Below, in pieces: positions 44,842 to 54,002 of a stretch of 64,000 nucleotides of DNA. Position 1 is the stretch's first letter. Each line of letters begins with the position of its first letter. The DNA comes from Acinetobacter sp. XS-4 (GTDB taxonomy: Bacteria; Pseudomonadota; Gammaproteobacteria; Pseudomonadales; Moraxellaceae), in the NCBI RefSeq assembly GCF_023920705.1, contig NZ_CP094657.1, positions 2,914,001 through 2,978,000 on the forward strand, given 5' to 3'. A program made the position numbers and the translations under genes. Below the pieces are notes generated by a model, which saw only the letters and a list, made by a program, of their open reading frames with translations, ran no database searches and was not told where the DNA came from.

Positions 44842-46272
44842 ATGGCTAAAACTCAACTAAAACACTTTATTAACGGCGAATATGTTGCTAGCAAAGGAAA
44901 TGATTATTTCGACTTAGTCAGCCCAGTGACTGGTGAAGTTTATGCACAATCACCGAATGCAACCGAGGCAGAAGTTGATGCGGCTTATGCTGCGGCAAAA
45001 GAAGCATTTAAAATTTGGGGACGCAGCACACCTTCAACTCGTCAAAAAGCATTACTGAATTTGGCAGATGCTATTGAAGCAAATGCTGAGCGTTTAATTG
45101 AGGCCCAAAGTCGTAATACGGGTCAGTTAAAACACTTAATTGCATCAGAAGAAGTAGGTGCATCGGCAGATCAAGTTCGTTTCTTTGCAGGCGCTGCCCG
45201 CTTACTCAATGGCACAGCTTCAGGTGAATATTTAGAAGGTTTAACCTCTTCTATTCGCCGTGAACCAGTTGGTGTAGTTGGTCAAGTTACACCTTGGAAC
45301 TACCCACTTATGATGGCTGTTTGGAAAATTGCTCCTGCTTTGGCTGCGGGTAACACGGTGGTACTTAAACCAAGTGACACAACACCAGAAAGCACCCTTT
45401 TACTTGCAGAAATTGCTGCACCATTTTTCCCTAAGGGTGCACTTAACGTAGTGTTAGGCCAAGCTCAAGTGGGTTCAAAAGTGGTATCACATAAAACCCC
45501 TGCGCTTGTTTCTATTACAGGATCAGTTCGTGCCGGATTACAGGTTGCAGCTTCAGCGGCTGCAAATTTAGCAAAAGCTCACCTTGAGCTTGGTGGTAAG
45601 GCACCTGTAGTGGTTTTTGAAGATGCCGACATCGACAAAGCAGTTGAAATGATTGCATTAACTGGCTATTTCAACGCAGGCCAAGACTGTACAGCTGCCA
45701 CACGTGTGATTGTGTCTGAAGCAGTCCATGATGAGTTTTTAAGCAAGTTAGTTGAAGCTGCAAAAAATACACGTTTTGGTGAACCCGATGATCAAGACGC
45801 ACTTTACGGTCCACTTAACAATGCCAATCAATTAAAGAATGTTAAAGCCTTTATCGATAACCTACCTGCCCACGCCAAAGTTGAAACTGGTGGAAAACAG
45901 GCAGACCGTCCGGGCTTCTATTTTGAGCCAACCGTTATTAGTGGTTTAAAACAACACGATGAAGCAATTCAAAATGAAATTTTTGGACCAGTGATTACTG
46001 TTCAAAAATTCACAGATGAAAATGATGCCATTGAAAAAGCCAACGACATTGAATATGGCCTAGCTTCAAGTGTTTGGACCAAAGATCATGCCCGTGCAAC
46101 TCGTCTGTCTCGTGAACTCGATTTCGGTACAGTTTGGATTAATACACACATTCCTCTCACCGCAGAAATGCCACACGGCGGTTTCAAAAAATCAGGTTAT
46201 GGTAAAGATTTATCTGGCTATGGTTTTGAAGAATATACCCGCGTTAAGCATGTGATGAGTTCAAACGAATAA
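44842..46272 (+). CDS. 4-aminobutyraldehyde dehydrogenase-like enzyme
   Basis: A 476-residue aldehyde dehydrogenase very similar in layout to E. coli PatD/YdcW: RFFAGAARLLNGTASGEYLE near 113, GQVTPWNYPLMMAVWKIAPA near 143, catalytic Glu in LELGGKAP near 250, catalytic Cys in NAGQDCTAATRV near 285, and MPHGGFKKSGYGKDLSGYG near the end. It should oxidise 4-aminobutyraldehyde to GABA, or a related amino-aldehyde. It is the first gene of an operon containing an amine-type oxidase and permeases. The exact substrate is inferred. Confidence 0.85.
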   Translation: MAKTQLKHFINGEYVASKGNDYFDLVSPVTGEVYAQSPNATEAEVDAAYAAAKEAFKIWGRSTPSTRQKALLNLADAIEANAERLIEAQSRNTGQLKHLIASEEVGASADQVRFFAGAARLLNGTASGEYLEGLTSSIRREPVGVVGQVTPWNYPLMMAVWKIAPALAAGNTVVLKPSDTTPESTLLLAEIAAPFFPKGALNVVLGQAQVGSKVVSHKTPALVSITGSVRAGLQVAASAAANLAKAHLELGGKAPVVVFEDADIDKAVEMIALTGYFNAGQDCTAATRVIVSEAVHDEFLSKLVEAAKNTRFGEPDDQDALYGPLNNANQLKNVKAFIDNLPAHAKVETGGKQADRPGFYFEPTVISGLKQHDEAIQNEIFGPVITVQKFTDENDAIEKANDIEYGLASSVWTKDHARATRLSRELDFGTVWINTHIPLTAEMPHGGFKKSGYGKDLSGYGFEEYTRVKHVMSSNE

Positions 46273-46300
46273 TAAAAATGGACTTTGAAAGGAGATCAAA

Positions 46301-47071
46301 ATGAATAAACAAGAAATGAAAGACTTGGTGAGCAAAGCCCATCACGAGCTATTTAATCTACACGACACAACTGCTCTAGACCGTTATTTTTCTGAAGACT
46401 TTGTAGAGCATTCTCCACTGGTTGCAAATGGTCTTTCGGGCCTTCGCCAACTGGTAGAAGATTGTCCCGACATGCAACATGAAGCTGTGCGTGTATTGGC
46501 AGATGGCGACTTGGTTGCAATTCATGGCCGCTTTCAGGGATTAGATGAAAACCCTTTAGTTGGTTTTGATATTTACCGAGTGAAAGATGGCAAAATTGTG
46601 GAACATTGGGATGGACTGGTGACTGAAGCCGCGCCGAATGTAAGTGGCAGAACACAATTAGATGGCCCAACCGAAATCGTAACTCACCATGATTCAGAGA
46701 AAAATCGTGAGATTGTGACCTCTTTCTTTAAGAAGTCATTAATTGATGGCAATTACGAAGCATTTAAAGAATACACCCACAACGATCAGTTCATTCAACA
46801 TAGTCCAGATATTGGTGATGGTGTTAAGGCAGTCATTGATTTTTTGAACAATATCCGTAATGAAGGACAAGGTTTGGTATACTCCAAAACTCATCGCTCC
46901 ATTGCTGATGGTCAATTTGTATTGACACATTCCGAAGGAAATATTGCTGGAAATCGACATGCCTATTTTGAACTGTGGCGTGTAGATAATGGCAAAATTG
47001 TTGAACTTTGGGATGCAATACCAGCAGTGCCTGAAGATGAACAGGCCGTCCATCAATATGGCGTGTTTTAA
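46301..47071 (+). CDS. Duplicated NTF2-fold (SnoaL-like) protein
   Basis: A 256-residue protein made of two similar NTF2-like halves, about 1-120 and 125-245. Each half has a helical start, an FxEHSP/FIQHSP element (FVEHSPLVANG; FIQHSPDIGDG), and a C-terminal strand ending VKDGKIVEHWD or VDNGKIVELWD. The fold often serves small hydrolases, isomerases or binding proteins; predicted SnoaL-like proteins are common in catabolic operons with no known role. AAAGGAGAT gives a strong ribosome site. Its place right after the aldehyde dehydrogenase suggests it acts on a pathway intermediate. Confidence 0.75.
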   Translation: MNKQEMKDLVSKAHHELFNLHDTTALDRYFSEDFVEHSPLVANGLSGLRQLVEDCPDMQHEAVRVLADGDLVAIHGRFQGLDENPLVGFDIYRVKDGKIVEHWDGLVTEAAPNVSGRTQLDGPTEIVTHHDSEKNREIVTSFFKKSLIDGNYEAFKEYTHNDQFIQHSPDIGDGVKAVIDFLNNIRNEGQGLVYSKTHRSIADGQFVLTHSEGNIAGNRHAYFELWRVDNGKIVELWDAIPAVPEDEQAVHQYGVF

Positions 47072-47126
47072 TTATTTATCCGTTTCATTAAGCTAAGTCA
47101 CTGACTTAGCTTTTAGAGAATTCGCC

Positions 47127-47846
47127 ATGTCAGCATATACGATAATTTTTGCACCTATCGCTCAGGCAACTCGATCGGAACAAGTTGTAGAACGCTTGGA
47201 AAATGCAATTATCTCTGGATTGCTTAAAAGCAATGAACAACTTCCCAACGAGGCGGATTTAGCTCGCTTAATGGGAGTGTCACCCATTACCGTTCGTGAA
47301 GCGTTAAATACTTTACGCGTAAAGGGTCTGATTGATACACGACGCGGGCGAAACGGCGGAAGCTTTGTTTGTGAGTTACCACCCGATTTACTATTAAACA
47401 AGCATCCTCTACGTCAAGCTTCCAATGAATATCTGGCTGATCTAGGCGAGTTTCATAGTGCAATTTTAAGCCATGGTGCGTATTTAGCAGCACAAAGAAC
47501 CACTGAATATGAACTGAACAAAATCAAAGAGCTTATTGAACAATTTGAAAAAGCAATTGAAGCAGACACGCGTGCTCAACTTGATTTACGTTGTTTGCTG
47601 ACACTCACCTCTTTTGCTCAATCAGCTCGACTAGCAAATCAAGAGTTAACCATACAAGCCGAATGGGCGCCGCTCATTGCTGTGCTTTATCAAAATGATC
47701 AATTTCATCAATTGGTCGTTGCGCAATACCACCAACTTTTATCATCTTTTGTTCAAGGCAATGAAGATGATGCTGTTATTCAAGCAAGAAAGATTATTTC
47801 TATGCTAACGGATCAAATGCTTCGATATAAGTTAACAATCGAATAA
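47127..47846 (+). CDS. GntR-family transcriptional regulator
   Basis: A 239-residue GntR-type regulator with a winged helix (VVERLENAIISGLLKSNEQL, then LMGVSPITVREALNTLRVKG) and an all-helical C-terminal ligand domain of FCD type. It lies within the amine operon, 55 bases after the NTF2-fold gene, and probably autoregulates the operon through the palindrome at 44786-44804. Ligand unknown; a diamine or GABA-like compound is a reasonable guess. Confidence 0.82.
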   Translation: MSAYTIIFAPIAQATRSEQVVERLENAIISGLLKSNEQLPNEADLARLMGVSPITVREALNTLRVKGLIDTRRGRNGGSFVCELPPDLLLNKHPLRQASNEYLADLGEFHSAILSHGAYLAAQRTTEYELNKIKELIEQFEKAIEADTRAQLDLRCLLTLTSFAQSARLANQELTIQAEWAPLIAVLYQNDQFHQLVVAQYHQLLSSFVQGNEDDAVIQARKIISMLTDQMLRYKLTIE

Positions 47847-47911
47847 AAACAATAAAATAGAGCGCTTATCAAATATCGAGTGAGAAATATGGAATTTTAG
47901 GAGTTATAGGA

Positions 47912-48619
47912 ATGACCCAACATTTAGATATAGAAGAGCTTCAAAATTTATTAAAAAATGTTGTTGAGGAAACGACAGCCATTACAGAGAAACTGGCGAC
48001 CAAAGCGAGTAAAATTCTCTCTAAGCATGAACCTGAAAAAACAAAAGACATTAAGCTTTCAGGTTCAGAACGTTCAGCATTGCAAAAAGAAATTAAAAAG
48101 GCGTTACAGGAAAGCCATTACAGTCAAGGGATCGGCTTTGCAAGTTATAGCCCTGCAACGCAAGAAGAACAAGATTATTGGACACTCGAATGGTGGTATA
48201 AAAAAGAAAATCAGTTACAACAAGCCAAACTTGAAAACTATCAAAATGCTCAGCGATTTTTAGATTTTCGCTCTTTTGAATGGTTCCATAAACCTGCTCA
48301 AAATAAAAGTCCGTGCATCCATGGGCCTTACGTCGATTATATCTGTAATGGTGCGTATACCATTACCCTTGCCCATCCGGTCATGATTCGTGATCAATTT
48401 ATTGGTGTAATTGCCACCGATATTTTAGTTTCAGCACTCGAAAAACTACTCATGCCGAAGCTGAAAAATATTAAACAAAAAGCAATTGTGATCAACGACT
48501 CTTCTCGAGTGATTACTTCAAATGACATCACCATCAGAACAGGCACATTATTTAGAGGACAAAGCCCCGACCAGGTCCTGTCACGACCATGTCAATCTTT
48601 TCAACTGGTGGTGATTTAG
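47912..48619 (+). CDS. Soluble Cache (PDC)-domain protein
   Basis: A 235-residue protein with no signal peptide, no membrane segment and no output domain. After a helical N-terminus (about 1-60) it has a single PDC/Cache fold, visible as YSPATQEEQDYWTLEWWYKK near 87 and VDYICNGAYTITLAHPVMIR near 144, ending with GVIATDILVSALEK. Cache domains normally sense ligands outside the cell on receptors; a cytosolic free-standing one is unusual. It follows the GntR gene by 65 bases within an amine catabolic operon, so binding an amine is a reasonable hypothesis. Confidence 0.75.
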   Translation: MTQHLDIEELQNLLKNVVEETTAITEKLATKASKILSKHEPEKTKDIKLSGSERSALQKEIKKALQESHYSQGIGFASYSPATQEEQDYWTLEWWYKKENQLQQAKLENYQNAQRFLDFRSFEWFHKPAQNKSPCIHGPYVDYICNGAYTITLAHPVMIRDQFIGVIATDILVSALEKLLMPKLKNIKQKAIVINDSSRVITSNDITIRTGTLFRGQSPDQVLSRPCQSFQLVVI

Positions 48620-48806
48620 AGTGAAGTCAAAGATATAAATATTTGACCTTCCTGTAGAGCATCACCAAGGCGAAATAGCCCCTAGTTTTTGTACAAACTT
48701 TCTTCAAACAGACTTGTCTATTCAGGTTTAGGGGAAGTTTTGGCTCAAAAATAGCATCGCTTTTCCGGATGAAAAGCAAAACAACGAAATTTGAGGTTGA
48801 AATGAC
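48620..48806 (+). other. Spacer before the APC permease
   Basis: A 187-base gap containing no gene that I can support. It is long for an operon interior and may hold a secondary promoter. Confidence 0.4.
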
Positions 48807-50138
48807 ATGGAAAATAAAACGTCTTCCTTAAAAAAATTGTCTCTTTGGCAAGTCACAATTATTGGTATTGCCTACATGACTCCCATGACAGTGTTTGATA
48901 CTTTCGGCATTGTCTCTGGCATTACCAATGGACATGTGCCACTGGCATATTTACTCGCACTAGGTGCCATGCTACTCACTGCTTGGAGCTATGCAAGATT
49001 CAGCAAAAATTCAGAAAAATCAGGCTCAGCATATAGCTACACAGCTGAAAGCTTAGGACCTAAAAGCGGTTTCTTTGTCGGCTGGTGTTCCCTACTCGAC
49101 TATTTGTTATTACCCCTCATTAATGTTTTGCTTGCCGCAATTTATCTCACAGCCCTTATTCCAAGTCTGCCTTATTGGTTCTGGGTGTTTGTGTCGGCTG
49201 GCCTAGTCACTTTAGTAAATTGTTTCCGCATTCGGTTACTGGCCAACTTAAGTCTCGTGTTTGTATTTGCACCCATCATACTCATGGTCATTTTTGTGTA
49301 TTTAGTGATTCAGGGCATTGGCTCGACCCAAGGTTATGAGCATGTGCTTACATTAGCCCCACTCTGGCATGAGCAGCAATCTATACTACCACTCGTTGCG
49401 GGTGCCTCAGTTTTGTGCTTTTCGTTTTTGGGCTTTGATGCGGTTACCACGCTTTCAAATGAAACCAAACAGCCGACTAAAAATATTCCCAGAGCAGTCA
49501 TGTTAACAACACTGGTTGGTGGGTTCATTTTCTTTACGGCAGCTTGGTTTATTCAGCTTTATTTTCCAAATAATCTGCGCTTCCAGCACCCTACTGAAGC
49601 ACTACCTGAAATTGTGCTGTATGTCGGCGGTGCATTTTTCCAATCCGTATTCTTATGCGGGCAAATTATGAACACTGTCGCCTCTGGCCTTGCCTCTCAT
49701 GCCAGCGCTTCGCGTTTACTGTATATAATGGGCACCGATAATATTTTTCCTAAAAAGTATTTTGGGACAATTCACATCTCCTTAGGTACACCTTTTTTTT
49801 CGGTTTTATTTGTTGGTCTTATTTCAATGTCTGCGGTTTTTCTAGATTTAGCCCAAGTCGTAAGCCTCATTAGCTTTGGTGCTCTAGTTGCGTTTACAGC
49901 TGTAAATTTCTCAGTCTTTATGAAGTTTTATATTAAAGATAAACAGCGCTCTGGGTTTAAAAATAAATTTCTAAACCTCTTTTTACCGCTTTTATCCGTC
50001 ATCAGCATTATTTGCCTCTGGCTTAACCTTGATTCATCTTCACTTACTTTTGGATGTTTCTGGTTATCGTTAGGGATTCTTTTATTTATCTATAAAACGA
50101 TTAAAAAACAAAGTATTGCGATTAGTAATGCTTATTAA
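48807..50138 (+). CDS. APC-family permease, PuuP-like
   Basis: A 443-residue amino-acid/polyamine permease with about twelve hydrophobic helices. It starts SLWQVTIIGIAYMTPMTVFD near residue 11 and includes SGSAYSYTAESLGPKSGFFV near 72 and FSFLGFDAVTTLSNETKQPT near 206, features of the APC superfamily near the putrescine importer PuuP. It lies 18 bases before the PuuB-like oxidase gene, which supports amine import. Substrate is inferred. Confidence 0.82.
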   Translation: MENKTSSLKKLSLWQVTIIGIAYMTPMTVFDTFGIVSGITNGHVPLAYLLALGAMLLTAWSYARFSKNSEKSGSAYSYTAESLGPKSGFFVGWCSLLDYLLLPLINVLLAAIYLTALIPSLPYWFWVFVSAGLVTLVNCFRIRLLANLSLVFVFAPIILMVIFVYLVIQGIGSTQGYEHVLTLAPLWHEQQSILPLVAGASVLCFSFLGFDAVTTLSNETKQPTKNIPRAVMLTTLVGGFIFFTAAWFIQLYFPNNLRFQHPTEALPEIVLYVGGAFFQSVFLCGQIMNTVASGLASHASASRLLYIMGTDNIFPKKYFGTIHISLGTPFFSVLFVGLISMSAVFLDLAQVVSLISFGALVAFTAVNFSVFMKFYIKDKQRSGFKNKFLNLFLPLLSVISIICLWLNLDSSSLTFGCFWLSLGILLFIYKTIKKQSIAISNAY

Positions 50139-50156
50139 TTTTTAAGGAACTTCGTC

Positions 50157-51602
50157 ATGAAAATTATTTCTAAACCTCAACTTTTAAAAGACGTGCAATA
50201 TAAACCAAGTAAATCTCTACAAATGGGCAAAGAGTGGAGCTGGTTAAATCCCAAACATGCAAAATTTGACACAACAAATGTAGAAGATGCAGCAGTAGAT
50301 AATCCAGCCAACTACTATGAAAGCTCACTTTCTGATTGGCATTCATTTGACAGTTTACAAGCTGATATTGAATGCGATGTGGTGGTTATTGGCGGTGGTT
50401 TATTAGGCTCATCTAGTGCATTACATTTAGCTGAACAAGGCGTAGATACGGTCTTATTAGAAAAAAATCGCATTGGTAGTGCCGCTTCTGGCAGAAATGG
50501 CGGACAACTTACCCCCGGTTTAGCTCGCTGGGAAGCTCAAGAAATGGCCGATCGCTTAAGCTATGAAGATGCCAAAAAGCTCTGGCATTTTACCTCTACA
50601 GAAGCCATGCAACTTATTGATGACATCTCAGAAAAATACCAGCTCAACTTTGACCGAAAAAATGGTCACATTACCGCCGCCGTTCATGAAGGACATTTGG
50701 TTGGTTTAACACAAGGCGCCGATGCTCGAAAATATTTAGGTGAAGACCATACGCGCATTGTGGGTAAGCATGAACTCATGGACTTTATTAAGTCGGACTA
50801 CTATACAGGTGGTTTAATTGATGAGTTAGGTGGACAAATTCATCCTTTAGCTTTAAACCGTGGCTTAATTTATGGCTTTTGCCAAAATGGCGGTACTGTT
50901 TATGAACAAACAGAAGTCATTTCAATAGAAGAAAAAGCAGATGGTATTTATGTTCAAACAGCAAATGCTGTCGTAAAAGCTAAAAAATCTGTGGTGTTAG
51001 CGGTACACCATGCTTCATTTAAACTTTTATCAGAGCAAAGCAATACTACTATTCCGTTTTACACCTACGTTGCGACGACTGCCCTGCTAGAGCTTGATAT
51101 CAAAGAGCTTCTGCCATTTGAGCATCCTGTTTATGACACTCAGTTCCAGATTGATTACTACCGTCCCGTGTTTAACAACCGCTTATTGTTTGGTGGTCAA
51201 GGTACAGGAACATGTTGGGGACCAGAGAAAACATTAAATTATCTAGAACATCGAATTCATACGGTTTTCCCACAAATTAAAAATCTAGAAATGGATTTTG
51301 TCTGGAGTGGAACAACTGATTTAACTGTAAATGGTGCTGTAGACAGCCGTAAGTTTGGCAATAAATTTCCAATTTATGCTGTTCACGGTTGGAGTGGTCA
51401 CGGCGTTGCACAGACTGTACGCATTGGTAAAGCCATTGCAAATGACTTTGTTGGGCAATCTAATGACTTCGAGATGTTATCTAAAATTGACCATCAAAAT
51501 ATTATGTTTGGCCGTACCCTTGCTCCCGTTGTCATTCCGCTCGCAAAAAGTATGTATGGCATCGGTGCAATGATTAACCCGGGCAAAATGGTGTCTTTCT
51601 AA
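50157..51602 (+). CDS. FAD-dependent amine oxidoreductase, PuuB/OrdL-like
   Basis: A 481-residue DAO-family flavoprotein. The dinucleotide-binding motif VVIGGGLLGSSSALHLAEQG is near residue 78, followed by GSAASGRNGGQL, as in gamma-glutamylputrescine oxidase PuuB; GYSGHGV-type text appears as GWSGHGVAQ near 402. The N-terminus is about 55 residues longer than E. coli PuuB. It should oxidise an amine to an aldehyde, hydrogen peroxide and ammonia, feeding the dehydrogenase at 44842. No glutamylation enzyme (PuuA) is in the window. Confidence 0.83.
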   Translation: MKIISKPQLLKDVQYKPSKSLQMGKEWSWLNPKHAKFDTTNVEDAAVDNPANYYESSLSDWHSFDSLQADIECDVVVIGGGLLGSSSALHLAEQGVDTVLLEKNRIGSAASGRNGGQLTPGLARWEAQEMADRLSYEDAKKLWHFTSTEAMQLIDDISEKYQLNFDRKNGHITAAVHEGHLVGLTQGADARKYLGEDHTRIVGKHELMDFIKSDYYTGGLIDELGGQIHPLALNRGLIYGFCQNGGTVYEQTEVISIEEKADGIYVQTANAVVKAKKSVVLAVHHASFKLLSEQSNTTIPFYTYVATTALLELDIKELLPFEHPVYDTQFQIDYYRPVFNNRLLFGGQGTGTCWGPEKTLNYLEHRIHTVFPQIKNLEMDFVWSGTTDLTVNGAVDSRKFGNKFPIYAVHGWSGHGVAQTVRIGKAIANDFVGQSNDFEMLSKIDHQNIMFGRTLAPVVIPLAKSMYGIGAMINPGKMVSF

Positions 51603-51625
51603 TTTATAAAAACATCATTTTTCTA

Positions 51626-51661
51626 AAAAAGGATTCGTATAGCTTTGTACGAATCCTTTTT
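51626..51661 (+). terminator. Intrinsic terminator of the amine operon
   Basis: AAAAAGGATTCGTA and TACGAATCCTTTTT form a perfect 14-bp stem with a T-run. Confidence 0.9.
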
Positions 51662-51749
51662 ATTTAACTGAGTAAAATCCTTTTCAAATTAGGTTATCCC
51701 TAGCCAATCCATTACAATAGCGCCAGCTTTTTTATTCAGCGCATATATT

Positions 51750-53108
51750 TTGAGCAACTCATCTTCCCAATTAAAACGTGGACTTAAAAATCGCCACATC
51801 CAGCTAATCGCTATGGGTGGCGCTGTCGGGACAGGTTTATTTTTAGGCTCTGCACAAGTCATCCAGTCTGCTGGCCCTTCTATTATTTTAGGTTATGCCA
51901 TTGTCGGTTTGGTCGCATTTTTAATTATGCGCCAAATGGGTGAAATGATCGTAGAAGAACCTGTGGTCGGTTCCTTTAGTTACTTTGCACAAAAATATTG
52001 GGGAAGATTCCCCGGTTTTTTATCGGGCTGGAACTATTGGGTGGTTTACATTCTGGTCGCGATGACCGAACTGACAGCCGTTGCTAAATATGTGCATTAC
52101 TGGTGGCCTCATATTCCTGCTTGGATATCAGCCTTATTTTTCTTTGTTTTAGTCACGTGTTTGAACTTAGGCAACGTTAAATTTTATGGTGAATCTGAGT
52201 TTTGGTTAGCCATTATTAAAGTCGCTGCGGTCATTGCCATGATCGTGTTTGGCTTATATTTATTGCTCACCGCAGGTAGCGATTCTATCGCTAGCTTTTC
52301 AAACCTCTGGCAGCATGGTGGATTTTTCCCGCATGGGTTCTCGGGCCTGTTTTATATGCTCGCCTTCTTAATGTTTGCTTTTGGTGGTATTGAACTGATT
52401 GGGATGACTGCTGCTGAAGCTGAAAATCCTGAAAAAAGCATTCCACAAGCCATTAACCAAGTCATCTTTCGAATCTTGGTTTTCTATGTTGCTTCGCTTG
52501 CCATCATCATGTCGCTTATTCCTTGGAATCAGCTTGACCTTGGTGGCCTAGATAAAAGTCCGTTTGTGATGATTTTTAGCCAGCTTGGTATTGGTTGGGC
52601 AGCGCATTTGCTTAACTTTATTATTTTAACGGCTGCACTGTCTGTTTATAACAGCGGTATGTACGCAAATAGTCGTATGTTATATGGCCTAGCAGTACAA
52701 GGCCACGCATCCAAAATTTTTACAAAAGTGAGTAAACAAGGTGTTCCAACACCTGCTGTTATCTTTTCTTCTATTCTGATTTTTGGTTGTGTATTACTGA
52801 ACTATTTTATCCCAGAAGCAGCTTTAAGTTATCTCATGTACATGGCTGTGGCTGCACTGGTTTTAAACTGGGCAATCATTAGCTTTACCCATTTGAAGTT
52901 TAAACGTGCCATGAAACTTGAAGGTAAAGTTGTTAAATTCCCTGCACTATTTTCACCCTTGAGTAATTATATTGTTTTGATTTTTATTAGCATGATTTTA
53001 TATATCATGTGGACTCAAGGATTTGAAAAATCAGTTATTTTAATTCCAATCTGGATTGCATTCATGTTTGGATTATATAAATTTTTGAGTTGGAAAAAAT
53101 CACTCTAA
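51750..53108 (+). CDS. aroP: Aromatic amino-acid permease, AroP-like
   Basis: A 452-residue APC-family permease. It matches AroP/PheP closely: QLKRGLKNRHIQLIAMGGAV at the start, FLIMRQMGEMIVEEPVVGSF near 58, and AALSVYNSGMYANSRMLYGL near 295. It should import phenylalanine, tyrosine or tryptophan. The only reasonable start is a TTG at 51750 with no clear ribosome site; an in-frame stop lies upstream and no ATG or GTG fits before the first helix. It is separated from the amine operon by a terminator. Confidence 0.85.
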   Translation: MSNSSSQLKRGLKNRHIQLIAMGGAVGTGLFLGSAQVIQSAGPSIILGYAIVGLVAFLIMRQMGEMIVEEPVVGSFSYFAQKYWGRFPGFLSGWNYWVVYILVAMTELTAVAKYVHYWWPHIPAWISALFFFVLVTCLNLGNVKFYGESEFWLAIIKVAAVIAMIVFGLYLLLTAGSDSIASFSNLWQHGGFFPHGFSGLFYMLAFLMFAFGGIELIGMTAAEAENPEKSIPQAINQVIFRILVFYVASLAIIMSLIPWNQLDLGGLDKSPFVMIFSQLGIGWAAHLLNFIILTAALSVYNSGMYANSRMLYGLAVQGHASKIFTKVSKQGVPTPAVIFSSILIFGCVLLNYFIPEAALSYLMYMAVAALVLNWAIISFTHLKFKRAMKLEGKVVKFPALFSPLSNYIVLIFISMILYIMWTQGFEKSVILIPIWIAFMFGLYKFLSWKKSL

Positions 53109-53117
53109 TCTTCAAAT

Positions 53118-53144
53118 AAGGCTTATCCTGTTTGGATAAGCCTT
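53118..53144 (+). terminator. Intrinsic terminator after aroP
   Basis: AAGGCTTATCC and GGATAAGCCTTTT form an 11-bp stem with a short T-run. Confidence 0.85.
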
Positions 53145-53486
53145 TTATCATTGAATAGCTCATTTCACTAAGTAACTTCCGAAAATCTTCTCAAAAAACC
53201 ATTCACATTTTATTCATTATTATTAAATTGTTCTCTGCTAGACACATTAATATGTAACCCTAAGTCATTCTAAACATTGGTATTTAATGAGATAATTATT
53301 AAAGTACAAGTGTTTACATGATCTATAAATATTTGTGTCAATGTTCAGCTAAAATCAAAGCAGACCAGTTTATCGTTACAATCACTCAATAGGAAAAGAC
53401 ACTTCATCGAAAGACAGGTTCTTTACCCACTTTACTGATTTAGCGCCGCCAACTGTGTCACTCAATGATGAAAGACAGGAAATTTT
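53145..53486. other. Spacer before the zinc-ribbon gene
   Basis: About 340 bases with no credible gene. The only pattern seen is a short direct repeat, GAAAGACAGG, at about 53409 and 53471; the second copy serves as the ribosome-site region of the next gene. Confidence 0.45.
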
Positions 53487-53846
53487 ATGGAAAAAGCTCT
53501 GCAATGTCCTAAGTGTGGTTCTACCGAAGTTGAAGCACGTGACCATGACAAATTACTTAGAACAACTGGCGGTGTTTTACTGACAGCTGCTGGTACAACC
53601 GCAGGCACTGTAGGTGGTGCTGCAACTGGAGCTTCAGTTGGTGCAGCAATTGGTACGCTTGCTGGACCTTTAGGTGTGATTGTTGGCGGAACTGTAGGAA
53701 CTTTTGTCGGTGCAATTAGCGCAGGCATTACTGGCGGTGTAGTTGGCAATATTTTTGGTAAAAAAGCGGGCGTGATGATCGATAAAAATATTTTTCAAGA
53801 TTATCGCTGCCTAAAATGTAAATACCGCTTTAAGCAAAAGAAGTAA
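53487..53846 (+). CDS. Split zinc-ribbon protein with a glycine-zipper core
   Basis: A 119-residue protein. C7-P-K-C10 at the N-terminus and C108-L-K-C111 at the C-terminus look like the two halves of one zinc ribbon. Between them, residues 25-95 are a Gly/Ala/Val/Thr-rich zipper with GxxxG repeats (GTTAGTVGGAATGASVGAAI and similar), typical of membrane-inserting or oligomerising hairpins. The two knuckles could meet if the core forms a membrane hairpin. AAGACAGG precedes the ATG. Function unknown. Confidence 0.75.
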   Translation: MEKALQCPKCGSTEVEARDHDKLLRTTGGVLLTAAGTTAGTVGGAATGASVGAAIGTLAGPLGVIVGGTVGTFVGAISAGITGGVVGNIFGKKAGVMIDKNIFQDYRCLKCKYRFKQKK

Positions 53847-53853
53847 AACGAAT

Positions 53854-53890
53854 TAAGTAGGAGAACTAGTTGCTCTAGCTCTCCTACTTA
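53854..53890 (+). terminator. Hairpin after the zinc-ribbon gene
   Basis: TAAGTAGGAG and CTCCTACTTA form the outer stem, with CTAG/CTAG pairing inside. The T-run is missing, so termination strength is uncertain. Confidence 0.6.
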
Positions 53891-54002
53891 ACCAAAAAAT
53901 TTATAAAACCTTCCGGAAGAATAATTTTATATAGCGCTCCATATAATTAATATATGAAGCAGCCTTTTTTTAATAAAGTAAAACTTTAGCTAAGACTTTA
54001 AT

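Noticed and set aside
46353..47056. Minus-strand open frames under the NTF2-fold gene
   Set aside because: They arise opposite a coding gene with a strong ribosome site and clear domain repeats.
53462..53749. Proline/alanine-rich minus-strand frame
   Set aside because: It is the complement of the Gly-rich zipper codons on the plus strand, a composition artefact.
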